A stretch of DNA of 64,000 nucleotides from Pseudanabaena sp. lw0831 (GTDB taxonomy: Bacteria; Cyanobacteriota; Cyanobacteriia; Pseudanabaenales; Pseudanabaenaceae), in contig NZ_BBJB01000003.1 in NCBI RefSeq assembly GCF_016584665.1, positions 28,815 to 92,814 of the forward strand, written 5' to 3'. Below, one piece after another: positions 18,094-25,013 of the stretch. A program made the position numbers and the translations under genes. The notes beneath the pieces were generated by a model. That model was not told the DNA's origin. It was given only the letters and a program-made list of their open reading frames with translations, and searched no databases. Every line of letters begins with the position of its first letter. Position 1 is the first letter of the stretch.

Positions 18094-19347
18094 TTAGATT
18101 AGCATAATAATCGCTTCATCTCCTGCAGGTACATAGGTTTGATTTATACGCATTACCGCTAGAGCATTTGTACCGATCGCACTAATTAGATTCCCAGAAC
18201 TATAATTCTTCACAGGTTGAAAAATGGGGCTTCCTTTTTGATAAGTTAAGGTTCCCCAGAGATAGGTTTCGCGCCGTCCCTGTGAGTGTAAATCCTCGAT
18301 TGCGATCGCTTTGATAAGTTGTGGATACCAGTAGGTTTCATTGGCTCCATTTAATTTAGCGATCGCACCACGAATGAATCTCCAAAAGCTCATCATTGCT
18401 GAAACAGGATTCCCAGGAACTCCGAAGTAAAGAAGGTTATCCTCACTTCTATTCACATTAATGAAAGGTGCAAGAGATGCGACAGTTAAAGGTTTTCCTG
18501 GCTTAATCGCTACTGATCGCACATGAATATCAGCACCCATTTTTTCGAGTATTTCTTCAACATAGTCATAATCACCGACGGAAACGCCACCTGTGGAAAT
18601 GACAATATCTGCTGAGGTGATCGCCTGTTGCATGACAGATTCTAATTCGGCTTGATGATCGCGCACTGTGCCGAATGGAATGGCGATCGCGCCCGATTGT
18701 TCTATCAATGTTGATAATGCATATAGATTTGAATCAATAATCTGTCCTAACTGGATCGGCTGGGAACTATCAAGGCTGACTAATTCATTGCCTGTAGAAA
18801 TAATGGCTATTTTCGGTTGACGATAAACTTTGACTGTTTGACATCTTGCTGAAGCTAAAGCGCCAATTTCTGTCGCACCTAATTTTGTGCCTGCCTTGAT
18901 TAGAGTTGCGCCAGCCTGAATAAATTCACCTTTACGGCGCACATATTCGCCTTGAGTAGGTTTGACTTTTAGATACAAAAAATCATCGATGCGTTCTGTG
19001 TCTTCTTGCATGACGATCGTATCTGCGCTGATAGGCAACATGCCGCCTGTAAAAATCCTGACACATTCGCCTTGATTTAAAGATTGGGCGATTGCTACGC
19101 CTGCGGGAATTTCATCTGAGGCGATCGCTAGTTTTAATTCCTGTAAATTTTCTACATCGGCATAGCGCAAAGCATAGCCATCCATCGCCGAATTGTCCCA
19201 ATGGGGAAAGTCGAGTTCGCTCGTGATATCTTCGGCAAGAATTCGATTTAACACTTTCGACAATGGCAAAATTTCACTATCGACTTGAGGATCAAAAGGT
19301 TTGACGAGATCTAAAATTATTTTTTCAGTTTCAGCGACAGACAGCAT
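18094..19347 (-). CDS. moeA: Molybdopterin molybdenumtransferase MoeA
   Basis: Inserts molybdenum into adenylylated molybdopterin to finish molybdenum cofactor. The protein is 417 residues, normal length. Motifs seen include FPHWDNSAMDGYALRY near residues 48-63, IFTGGMLPISADTIVMQEDT, the central MoaB-like domain with STGNELV and STGGVSVGDYDYV, and FGVPGNPVSAMMSFW. It is divergent from trmD with a short hairpin between them. Confidence 0.95.
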   Translation of the reverse strand: MLSVAETEKIILDLVKPFDPQVDSEILPLSKVLNRILAEDITSELDFPHWDNSAMDGYALRYADVENLQELKLAIASDEIPAGVAIAQSLNQGECVRIFTGGMLPISADTIVMQEDTERIDDFLYLKVKPTQGEYVRRKGEFIQAGATLIKAGTKLGATEIGALASARCQTVKVYRQPKIAIISTGNELVSLDSSQPIQLGQIIDSNLYALSTLIEQSGAIAIPFGTVRDHQAELESVMQQAITSADIVISTGGVSVGDYDYVEEILEKMGADIHVRSVAIKPGKPLTVASLAPFINVNRSEDNLLYFGVPGNPVSAMMSFWRFIRGAIAKLNGANETYWYPQLIKAIAIEDLHSQGRRETYLWGTLTYQKGSPIFQPVKNYSSGNLISAIGTNALAVMRINQTYVPAGDEAIIMLI

Positions 19348-19361
19348 AGCGATTTTAAAAG

Positions 19362-19392
19362 GTAGAGGGCAGCGCTACGCGCTGCCCTCTAC
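19362..19392. repeat. Perfect hairpin between divergent moeA and trmD
   Basis: Arms 19362-19375 and 19379-19392 with loop TAC. Both neighbours start here and none ends, so it cannot be an ordinary 3' terminator. It lies in the 59-base region that must hold both 5' leaders. Confidence 0.7.
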
Positions 19393-19406
19393 TATAGAAT
19401 TTATTT

Positions 19407-20075
19407 ATGCGTATAGATATTGTCACCCTGTTTCCTGAATTTTTCACCTCGCCATTGCAGACAAGTTTGCTCGGTAAGGCGATCGCCAATCAAATTGCTG
19501 AGGTATATCTCACCAATCCCAGAGATTTCACCACCGATAAACACCATCGCGTTGATGATGAACCCTATGGCGGTGGTGTTGGCATGTTGATGAAGCCCGA
19601 TCCAATTTTTGCGGCGGTCGAGTCATTACCAATTTTACCCAAGCGGGAAATTATTTACTTGACTCCTCAGGGTGAACCGATGAAGCAAGATCTATTTAAG
19701 GAGTTAGTAACTTACGATCAGCTAGTTCTCATTTGTGGCAGTTATGAGGGCGTTGATGAGCGAGTATGCGATCATTTAGTGACTCGTGAGGTTTCGCTCG
19801 GTGATTTTGTACTTACCTGTGGTGAAATTCCTGCTCTGGCGTTGATTAATGGAGTCGTGCGGTTACGCCCTGGGACAGTGGGAAAAGAAGATTCGCTTAA
19901 GTTTGAAAGTTTTGAAGATGGATTATTAGATTATCCACAATATACAAGACCATCCGTTTTTCGTGGTTGGGAAGTTCCCGAAGTTTTGCGATCGGGCAAT
20001 CATAAGTTGATTGCGGAATGGAGAAAGGAGCAGCAAATCCTTCGTACTAAACAACGTCGTCCAGATCTGTTATAG
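19407..20075 (+). CDS. trmD: tRNA (guanine37-N1)-methyltransferase
   Basis: Methylates G37 of tRNAs that read CNN codons, using S-adenosylmethionine and a trefoil-knot SPOUT fold. The 222-residue protein has the signature start MRIDIVTLFPEFF, DDEPYGGGVGMLMKPDPI, the knot sequence LICGSYEGVDERV, and SLGDFVLTCGEIPALALINGVVRL. The start ATG lies at 19407. It is not accompanied by the usual ribosomal or rimM neighbours. Confidence 0.97.
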   Translation: MRIDIVTLFPEFFTSPLQTSLLGKAIANQIAEVYLTNPRDFTTDKHHRVDDEPYGGGVGMLMKPDPIFAAVESLPILPKREIIYLTPQGEPMKQDLFKELVTYDQLVLICGSYEGVDERVCDHLVTREVSLGDFVLTCGEIPALALINGVVRLRPGTVGKEDSLKFESFEDGLLDYPQYTRPSVFRGWEVPEVLRSGNHKLIAEWRKEQQILRTKQRRPDLL

Positions 20076-20302
20076 CATTTTGGCAGTAAAGCAAATGCTT
20101 AATACTACCACGAAATCACCTTAGCGCTCGCTATTTCTCTATCTAAAATCAAAACAGGCGATAGCTTTGCTATCCATTATGCTGTTTGTCAACTCTCAAA
20201 ACTTGTTCAGCTGTTGTATTGGTCGTTCGGTTGTAATTGCCGTAGGTCAACTTAGCCAAATTAAGATCTTCTTTCTAGTATTTTCGCCTAATCGTTAAAG
20301 CG

Positions 20303-20376
20303 ATCGCCCCTAATCTCAATCACAAAGCGAGCGCCTAAAATATCCATACTTTCACTACACAAGCGATCGTCCCTAA
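20303..20376. repeat. Left copy of a diverged direct repeat
   Basis: About 75 bases containing three GCGATCGC-like segments spaced 30-37 bases apart. It aligns with 22029-22100 at roughly four in five positions by eye. It sits in the 308-base gap between trmD and yoeB; the rest of that gap shows no gene. Confidence 0.5.
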
Positions 20377-20383
20377 TCTCTAG

Positions 20384-20641
20384 TTATTCGTAGTGTGACC
20401 ATACAGAAACAACTCTAATCGTTTTAGTTTCCTCATCGACTGAATAAACCAAACGGTGTTTGATATTGATTCGTCTTGAACAATAGCCTTTTAAGTTGCC
20501 TGACAATTTCTCATAGGGAGGTTCATAAGGATTTTTCTTGAGAATTTCTAGTAAAGATTTGAGATTAGATTCCAAATTGGCGGACTTCAACTTTTGGGCA
20601 TCTTTAATCACATTACGACTAAATTCAATCTTCCAGTCCAT
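20384..20641 (-). CDS. yoeB: YoeB-type toxin (RelE fold mRNA interferase)
   Basis: An 85-residue toxin of the YoeB family, which cleaves mRNA at the ribosome. The sequence begins DWKIEFSRNVIKDAQKLK and carries PYEKLSGNLKGYCSRRINIKHRLVYSVDEE and the C-terminal VVSVWSHYE, matching the family's GxxSRRIxxxHRLVY and SxxxHY ends. The start overlaps the antitoxin's 3' end by 17 bases. It is followed by the intergenic stretch towards trmD. Confidence 0.9.
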   Translation of the reverse strand: MDWKIEFSRNVIKDAQKLKSANLESNLKSLLEILKKNPYEPPYEKLSGNLKGYCSRRINIKHRLVYSVDEETKTIRVVSVWSHYE

Positions 20642-20888
20642 TCAAGGCTCCTAAAAATTCATCTTCAGAAACCCAATCATTCGCTTGTTCGGCGGCTTTA
20701 ATTGACTCAACTAGGTTAGGAATAGACTGTAGATAGAGGGTTTCCTGTATGCTTTCCCAATCAGATTTAGAGAGCAGTACCGCGTCACCTTGCCGACTAG
20801 TAATAAATCTTGGTAGATGATCTTTGTTAACTTGCTCGACTAAGCTGAAAAATTTAGCTCGCGCTTCACTCGCGTTAAGAATTTTCAT
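20625..20888 (-). CDS. yefM: YefM/Phd-family antitoxin
   Basis: An 87-residue antitoxin pairing with the YoeB toxin downstream. The N-terminal MKILNASEARAKFFSLVEQV and FITSRQGDAVLLSKSDWESIQETLYL are the DNA-binding Phd/YefM core; the C-terminal tail ANDWVSEDEFLGALNGLED is the toxin-binding part. The ATG at 20888 is chosen because the family begins at MKI; the open frame continues upstream to 20990 but that part is unlike YefM. The pair probably autoregulates its own promoter, as known for the family. Confidence 0.9.
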   Translation of the reverse strand: MKILNASEARAKFFSLVEQVNKDHLPRFITSRQGDAVLLSKSDWESIQETLYLQSIPNLVESIKAAEQANDWVSEDEFLGALNGLED

Positions 20889-21062
20889 TGAGAGACCCAA
20901 ACTCGTACGATTAATTGTACTACTTTTTGTTGAAGCGATCGCCTCAATCATCAATGCGTCCACCCCACAAGCGATCGCCTCATTTATCATTTAAACGGCA
21001 CTATCATAAATATGCCAAATAAGGTATATTAGGTGTGACTCAATAAGTCGAAAAATAAACAA

Positions 21063-21356
21063 ATGAGCCAAAATCAAGTTTCTGAAGTTATTCAAGGTGG
21101 CGCGAATGTATTTGCAGATTTGGGCTTTGCACCTGAAGAAGCTCTCAATCTCAAAATTCGGGCTGATTTGATGTTGAATATTAAGCGGTTTATTCAGTCT
21201 CAAGGATGGACTCAAAAGCAAGCTGCCTTATTTTTTGGTGAAACTCAACCTCGGATTAGCGATTTAATGAATGGTGATATTGATAGGTTTAGTATTGATA
21301 AGTTGGTGATGATGTTGGCTCATGCGGGTATGAATGTGAGAGTTGAGGTGTTATGA
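21063..21356 (+). CDS. XRE/HTH_37-type antitoxin-like regulator
   Basis: A 97-residue helix-turn-helix protein. The start NVFADLGFAPEEALNLKIRADLM, then TQKQAALFFGETQPRISDLMNG as helix-turn-helix, is typical of XRE antitoxins that usually partner a RelE/HigB toxin. No such toxin gene is upstream (20991-21062 is too short). Its stop overlaps the start of a PIN-domain gene (21353-21356), so it appears to serve in an operon with PIN. Autoregulation is likely but not shown. Confidence 0.8.
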   Translation: MSQNQVSEVIQGGANVFADLGFAPEEALNLKIRADLMLNIKRFIQSQGWTQKQAALFFGETQPRISDLMNGDIDRFSIDKLVMMLAHAGMNVRVEVL

Positions 21357-21814
21357 ATAAATCGCCATCTGTTTATCTGGATGCTTGCTGTTTCTGTCGG
21401 CTTTTGGATGATCCTTCGCAATATCGAGTTCGATTAGAGACTGAAGCAGTTGTAACGATTCTAGAATGTTGCGATCGCGGGGAGATGTCTTTGATTAGTA
21501 GTGATGCACTAGAATTCGAGTTACAGAGGGTTCCTAATGTTAAGGGACGTGAACAAGTTTTTGCTTTTTTGAGTGCGGCAAAAATTTTTGTTGAGACAAC
21601 CGACAATATTGAAGCTAGGGCAGAGAGTTTTTGTAAACTAGGTTTTACACTTTATGATGCTTTACATTTAGCGTTTGCCGAGGCTTCAGATGCAACAGTT
21701 TTTCTGACGACAGACGATCGTCTACTCAGGAAAGCAATAAGCTATCCTGATGATATTAAGGTTAAAGTTTTTAATCCAGTAACTTGGTTAATGGAAAATC
21801 AAGAGTTAATTTAG
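21353..21814 (+). CDS. PIN-domain ribonuclease, probable toxin
   Basis: A 153-residue PIN-domain protein. Acidic active-site residues are visible: YLDACCFCRLLDD at the N-terminus, SSDALEFEL, LYDALHLAFAEA and TTDDRLLRKA. PIN toxins cut RNA in a metal-dependent way. ATGA overlap with the upstream XRE gene, and a small gene with a strong ribosome site follows 11 bases downstream. Which neighbour is the antitoxin is not clear. Confidence 0.82.
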   Translation: MNKSPSVYLDACCFCRLLDDPSQYRVRLETEAVVTILECCDRGEMSLISSDALEFELQRVPNVKGREQVFAFLSAAKIFVETTDNIEARAESFCKLGFTLYDALHLAFAEASDATVFLTTDDRLLRKAISYPDDIKVKVFNPVTWLMENQELI

Positions 21815-21825
21815 GAGGATTAGTG

Positions 21826-22026
21826 ATGAAAGTTAGTGAAATTTCTAGACGTGGCTACAAAGCTTTGATTCAAGAGTTGGGCTATGCTGGCGCTGCAAGA
21901 TTTTTGTTAAGGTTTGAGTCTGGTTCTGGCGACTATACGAAAGAGCGTCATCAGGAATTAGAACAGTTGACAATGGATGATTTTCGAGCTTTTGTGCAGA
22001 AGAAAAGAGAGAAGAAAAATAATTAA
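21826..22026 (+). CDS. Small conserved protein next to PIN gene, possible antitoxin
   Basis: A 66-residue protein (MKVSEISRRGYKALIQELG..., then GSGDYTKERHQELEQLTMDDF). I recall similar short proteins beside PIN genes in cyanobacteria but cannot name the family. The ATG at 21826 follows AGGAGG at a good distance; an earlier frame start at 21784 overlaps the PIN gene and is less likely. The C-terminus is very basic (KKREKKNN). Confidence 0.65.
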   Translation: MKVSEISRRGYKALIQELGYAGAARFLLRFESGSGDYTKERHQELEQLTMDDFRAFVQKKREKKNN

Positions 22027-22028
22027 AA

Positions 22029-22100
22029 ATCGCCCCTAACCTCATCACAAAGAGATCGCCTAAAACTTCATACTTCCATCACACAAGAGATCGCCCCCAA
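22029..22100. repeat. Right copy of a diverged direct repeat
   Basis: Aligns with 20303-20376. The two copies bracket the yoeB-yefM and XRE-PIN modules. Segments with GAGATCGCC recur every 30-37 bases up to about 22135. Confidence 0.5.
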
Positions 22101-22140
22101 TTTAACCAACAACATCAAAACAGAGATCGCCACATCAGTA

Positions 22141-22448
22141 TATAAACACCTAGGGAGCGAACTTTGTTGTTTTGAAACACTGAAAATAAAGTTCGCTGCC
22201 AGAGAACTAAATTAGCAAAACTGTGTTATATTAAAATAGTCGGGTTAAAAGAAAGAAGTGCCACTCACTAGATTGCTTTGGTAATCTGAGGAAAATGTAA
22301 TCTCATTTTCTGCTGTGTTCCTTGATTAACGTAAAAGTAGTGTTATTTTATGCACCTACAACTTGTTATTACAAAGCACATTGGCGCATCCTGGCACTGG
22401 ATGCGCTGTGTATAGGAAGGGTTAAAACGGATGTTCTCTAGGTTTATA
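22141..22448 (+). ncRNA. Candidate retron msr-msd RNA
   Basis: This stretch upstream of the retron genes has no ORF but folds well. TATAAAC (22141) pairs with GTTTATA (22442-22448) and AGAGAAC (22201) with GTTCTCT (22433-22439), so the 3' strand acts as a candidate a2 for a split a1. Between the two a1 parts is a 10-bp hairpin (22156-22165 with 22187-22196 or one base later). TTAGC at 22212-22216 right after the inner a1 is like the branching-G motif of known msr RNAs. Hairpins follow at 22270-22287, 22291-22310, and a long msd-like one with GCGCATCC/GGATGCGC (about 22377-22410). Boundaries are inferred. Confidence 0.6.
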
Positions 22449-22500
22449 GGCACGCTCAAGAGATTGAGTAAAAATAAACCTCATAAAGGAGAACTTTCCC

Positions 22501-22713
22501 ATGAAAATTTCCAACAAGAAATCTTCCAAATCCGACAAGCATCCGAATAAGTCTAAAAAGCTTAAGTCAAGAAAAACTAGAAAATACCAGTGGCTGGAGA
22601 AGCTATGCAAACCAGAGACACTGCGTTTACTATTTAAACTTGGTAGTCAAATCTATAGCGCTTACAAGCTATTGAAAGGTCTACTAGAAAAATTCATTGA
22701 ATTCTTCTCTTAA
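22501..22713 (+). CDS. Small lysine-rich protein in retron, possible effector
   Basis: A 70-residue ORF between the candidate retron RNA and the XRE gene. The first 30 residues are almost only K, S, N and R (MKISNKKSSKSDKHPNKS), while the last 30 form an amphipathic or hydrophobic helix region (LRLLFKLGSQIYSAYKLLKG, then LLEKFIEFF). An AGGAG site lies nine bases before the ATG. I do not recognise the family. Its place suggests a retron accessory protein; a membrane- or nucleic acid-binding toxin is one possibility, not demonstrated. Confidence 0.6.
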   Translation: MKISNKKSSKSDKHPNKSKKLKSRKTRKYQWLEKLCKPETLRLLFKLGSQIYSAYKLLKGLLEKFIEFFS

Positions 22714-22776
22714 TTTTTACAAGATTATTACCCTTCTATACAACTTCTATAAACCTCTAATCCAAGGAAGCTAGAT

Positions 22777-23088
22777 ATGTTACATAAAGCTCTAAGATTG
22801 ATGAGAATATTTTATGATTTATCACAAAAAGATCTTGCGGAAAAACTAGGTATATCTAAATCTTATTTATCAGAAATTGAATCTGGCAAAAAACAGCCAA
22901 CGCTTGATTTGCTGAATCGATACTCAAGTATTTTTGATATTCCTTTATCATCAATTCTATTTTTCTCGGAGAATCTAGAATCTGACGTTAAGGCGGATAA
23001 GTTTAAGAATTTTATATCTTCTAAAGTTATTGCTATTCTTAACTTTATTGCTGAAAGATCAGCTTATGATGCCACAGTCAAAGAATAA
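22777..23088 (+). CDS. XRE-family helix-turn-helix regulator in retron
   Basis: A 103-residue Cro/C1-type DNA-binding protein. The helix-turn-helix is at residues of about 9-63 (LMRIFYDLSQKDLAEKLGIS, KSYLSEIESGKKQPTLDLLN, RYSSIFDIPLSSILFFSE), with a short C-terminal helical tail. The reverse transcriptase start lies inside its last codons, so the two are coupled. HTH-associated retrons form one class in published retron surveys (type VI as I recall it). It probably controls the retron operon or restrains the small effector; neither is shown by sequence alone. Confidence 0.88.
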   Translation: MLHKALRLMRIFYDLSQKDLAEKLGISKSYLSEIESGKKQPTLDLLNRYSSIFDIPLSSILFFSENLESDVKADKFKNFISSKVIAILNFIAERSAYDATVKE

Positions 23089-23965
23089 GTATTCTAGATA
23101 CGATCTAGATCAGTCCCCATTTTTTCGCTTAACATCTCAAGCTAAACTTGCCAAAGTCTTATGGATTAGTAAGCGTAAGCTTGAGATTCTTATAGATTCA
23201 GAGAACTTATATACAGAAGATGTATTTATAAAATCTGGTAAAAGTAGGTTGTTGGCAAAGCCAAGATATGACTTAAAAAAGGTTCAAAAACAAATTGAGG
23301 ATATCCTCAAGAGAATAAAATGTCCTGATTACTTACATAGCCCTAAAAAAGATTGCTCCTATATTAGCAATGCAAAGGTTCATATAAATGCGAATGTAGT
23401 TGTAACTCTTGATATAGAAAAATATTTTTCTTCTACTCCATCAAGGCGAGTTTATTGGTTTTTCCATAAGAAAATGCAATGCTCTCCAGATGTTGCTAGT
23501 ATTTTAACGAAATTATTGACTTTTAAAGATCATTTACCTACGGGTAGTCCTTCCAGTCCTTTAATTGCATATTTTGCGTATATAGATATGTGGGATGAAA
23601 TTAATGAAATTGTTGAAAATGCAAATTGCAAGTTAAGTCTTTACATAGATGATGTGACCATCTCAGGACAGAACATTTCAGGAAAACTAATTTGGGAAGT
23701 CAAAAAGAAGATTTATAGTAACGGCTTATCTGTCAATAAATCTAAGGAGAAGCGTTACTCTGGCAAACAATCTCGTCAAGTAACTGGAGTTATACTAACT
23801 CCACAAGGTGAAATGAAGATACCTAATCGACAACACTTAAAAATGTATAAAGTTCGTAAACTACTCAAAAAGACTAACGATCCAGAAACTAAAGATAATT
23901 TAACTCAAAAATTAAATGGATTGGAATCACAAGCTAAACAAATCATGTCATCATCAAAGACATAA
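23066..23965 (+). CDS. Retron reverse transcriptase
   Basis: A 299-residue reverse transcriptase. It carries the retron-specific NAxxH motif (NAKVH, residues 102-106), palm motif A in TLDIEKYFSS, LPTGSPSSPLIA as the RT4 block, the catalytic YIDD (193-196), and the retron VTG motif (residues 239-241). Length matches stand-alone retron RTs, with no fused effector domain. It would prime from the 2'-OH of a guanosine in the msr RNA to make multicopy single-stranded DNA. The start at 23066 overlaps the XRE gene; an ORF opening at 23030 is too deep in XRE. The gene is AT-rich, as are its partners. Confidence 0.93.
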   Translation: MMPQSKNKYSRYDLDQSPFFRLTSQAKLAKVLWISKRKLEILIDSENLYTEDVFIKSGKSRLLAKPRYDLKKVQKQIEDILKRIKCPDYLHSPKKDCSYISNAKVHINANVVVTLDIEKYFSSTPSRRVYWFFHKKMQCSPDVASILTKLLTFKDHLPTGSPSSPLIAYFAYIDMWDEINEIVENANCKLSLYIDDVTISGQNISGKLIWEVKKKIYSNGLSVNKSKEKRYSGKQSRQVTGVILTPQGEMKIPNRQHLKMYKVRKLLKKTNDPETKDNLTQKLNGLESQAKQIMSSSKT

Positions 23966-24101
23966 CAGATGAGATCGCTTTTAAATTCTCTTTGATTGAC
24001 TAGCAACTGGCGATCTCAACTTAACCAATGATTTTTGCAACACACTCGGCTTAACACTCAACCAAACTTGATTGCGATCTTATTACTGAGATGATTATCT
24101 T

Positions 24102-24404
24102 CTAATGTACTGCTGCAATCGGGACTATTTGACGTAATACATCACCTAAATTTCTTTTTGCTTCCATCAACTCATAGGCATAATGCAACCGCAAAAAATA
24201 ACCATCTGACAACCCAAAATATCGACATAACCGCAAATCCACATCCGCAGTCATCGGAGCCTTACCTTGAATAATTTGCTGAATACTCAAACATGGTAAA
24301 CGCAAATTATCAGCCAAACTATTTGCATTAATATCTAATTCTTCTAAAAACTCATATTGCAAGATTTCACCCACATGAGGATTACGCAGTAAAGTATCTT
24401 CCAT
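24102..24404 (-). CDS. higA: HigA-type antitoxin, apparently without HigB
   Basis: A 100-residue HigA-like XRE protein: NPHVGEILQYEFLEELDINA, then NSLADNLRLPCLSIQQIIQG (helix-turn-helix), KAPMTADVDLRLCRYFGLSDG and the C-terminal RLHYAYELMEAKRNLGDVL. HigA normally follows a higB toxin gene; here the upstream gene is a DUF427 gene and only 45 bases separate them, so it is an orphan. It may regulate transcription only. Confidence 0.85.
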   Translation of the reverse strand: MEDTLLRNPHVGEILQYEFLEELDINANSLADNLRLPCLSIQQIIQGKAPMTADVDLRLCRYFGLSDGYFLRLHYAYELMEAKRNLGDVLRQIVPIAAVH

Positions 24405-24449
24405 TGCTTTTGCTCCTAATGATAATCAACAATCTCAACATCATCATAA

Positions 24450-24944
24450 TCACCAGCCCCAAGTACCTACTTCGCCTTTAAATGGCCCCACAATATCAGA
24501 AGTAATCCAGCCGCCGTAAAAGTCACCATCTTGCGGCGTGATTAGCTCATCATTGACATAGCAAGCATCCATAAGACTGCCATAGAAACTAATCGAGTTT
24601 TGGATATCCACGAAATTAGGAGTAGGTAAAGTATATCGCCAGCCCGCATTTTGGATATATTTATCTGCGATCGCAATATCATAATATTGGCTGATTCCCT
24701 TCCATTCACACATCGTTCGCCGCGAAGTTTCAACCAAATACTCCATTTTGATATCTTCTATAGGAATGTAATAACAAGGCGGATGACTTGTTTCTAAAAC
24801 CCGTTTAGCGCGATCGGTTTCTGCCAAAACAATATCATTGCAAATGATGCGGATATGCTTAGTTGTATCCTCTAAGATTGCAGGACGGGGATAGTCCCAG
24901 ACAGACTCTTGACCTGCTTGTGGTTCAAATCGATTTGGATGCAT
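24450..24944 (-). CDS. DUF427-domain protein
   Basis: A 164-residue DUF427 protein. The fold's core is visible: ESVWDYPRPAILEDTTKHIRI, VLAETDRAKRVLETSHPPCYYIP, TMCEWKGISQYYDI and the aromatic-rich DGDFYGGWITSDIVGPFKGE. Molecular function is not established. It is in line with the egtB and egtD genes upstream, so it may be part of the same transcription unit, although a palindrome separates it from egtB. Confidence 0.9.
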   Translation of the reverse strand: MHPNRFEPQAGQESVWDYPRPAILEDTTKHIRIICNDIVLAETDRAKRVLETSHPPCYYIPIEDIKMEYLVETSRRTMCEWKGISQYYDIAIADKYIQNAGWRYTLPTPNFVDIQNSISFYGSLMDACYVNDELITPQDGDFYGGWITSDIVGPFKGEVGTWGW

Positions 24945-24977
24945 GGAAATTAATTATCTCTTAAATATATTCTAATC

Positions 24978-25013
24978 ATTCGTAGGGGCAATTCATGAAT
25001 TGCCCCTACGAAT
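24978..25013. repeat. Perfect 36-base palindrome without loop
   Basis: Arms of 18 bases meet directly (core GGGGCAATTCATGAATTGCCCC). It overlaps the last codons and the stop (25006-25008) of egtB, so the palindrome supplies the TCG-TAG end. Confidence 0.8.

Noticed and set aside
20301..20380. HIP1-like cores spaced 30-37 bases as a CRISPR-like array
   Set aside because: Both the cores and the spacing vary, there are only three or four units, and HIP1 is common everywhere in this genome.
23030..23068. Earlier start for the reverse transcriptase
   Set aside because: The extra 12 residues are a hydrophobic out-of-frame reading of the XRE gene; the ATGs at 23066 and 23069 fit the family better.
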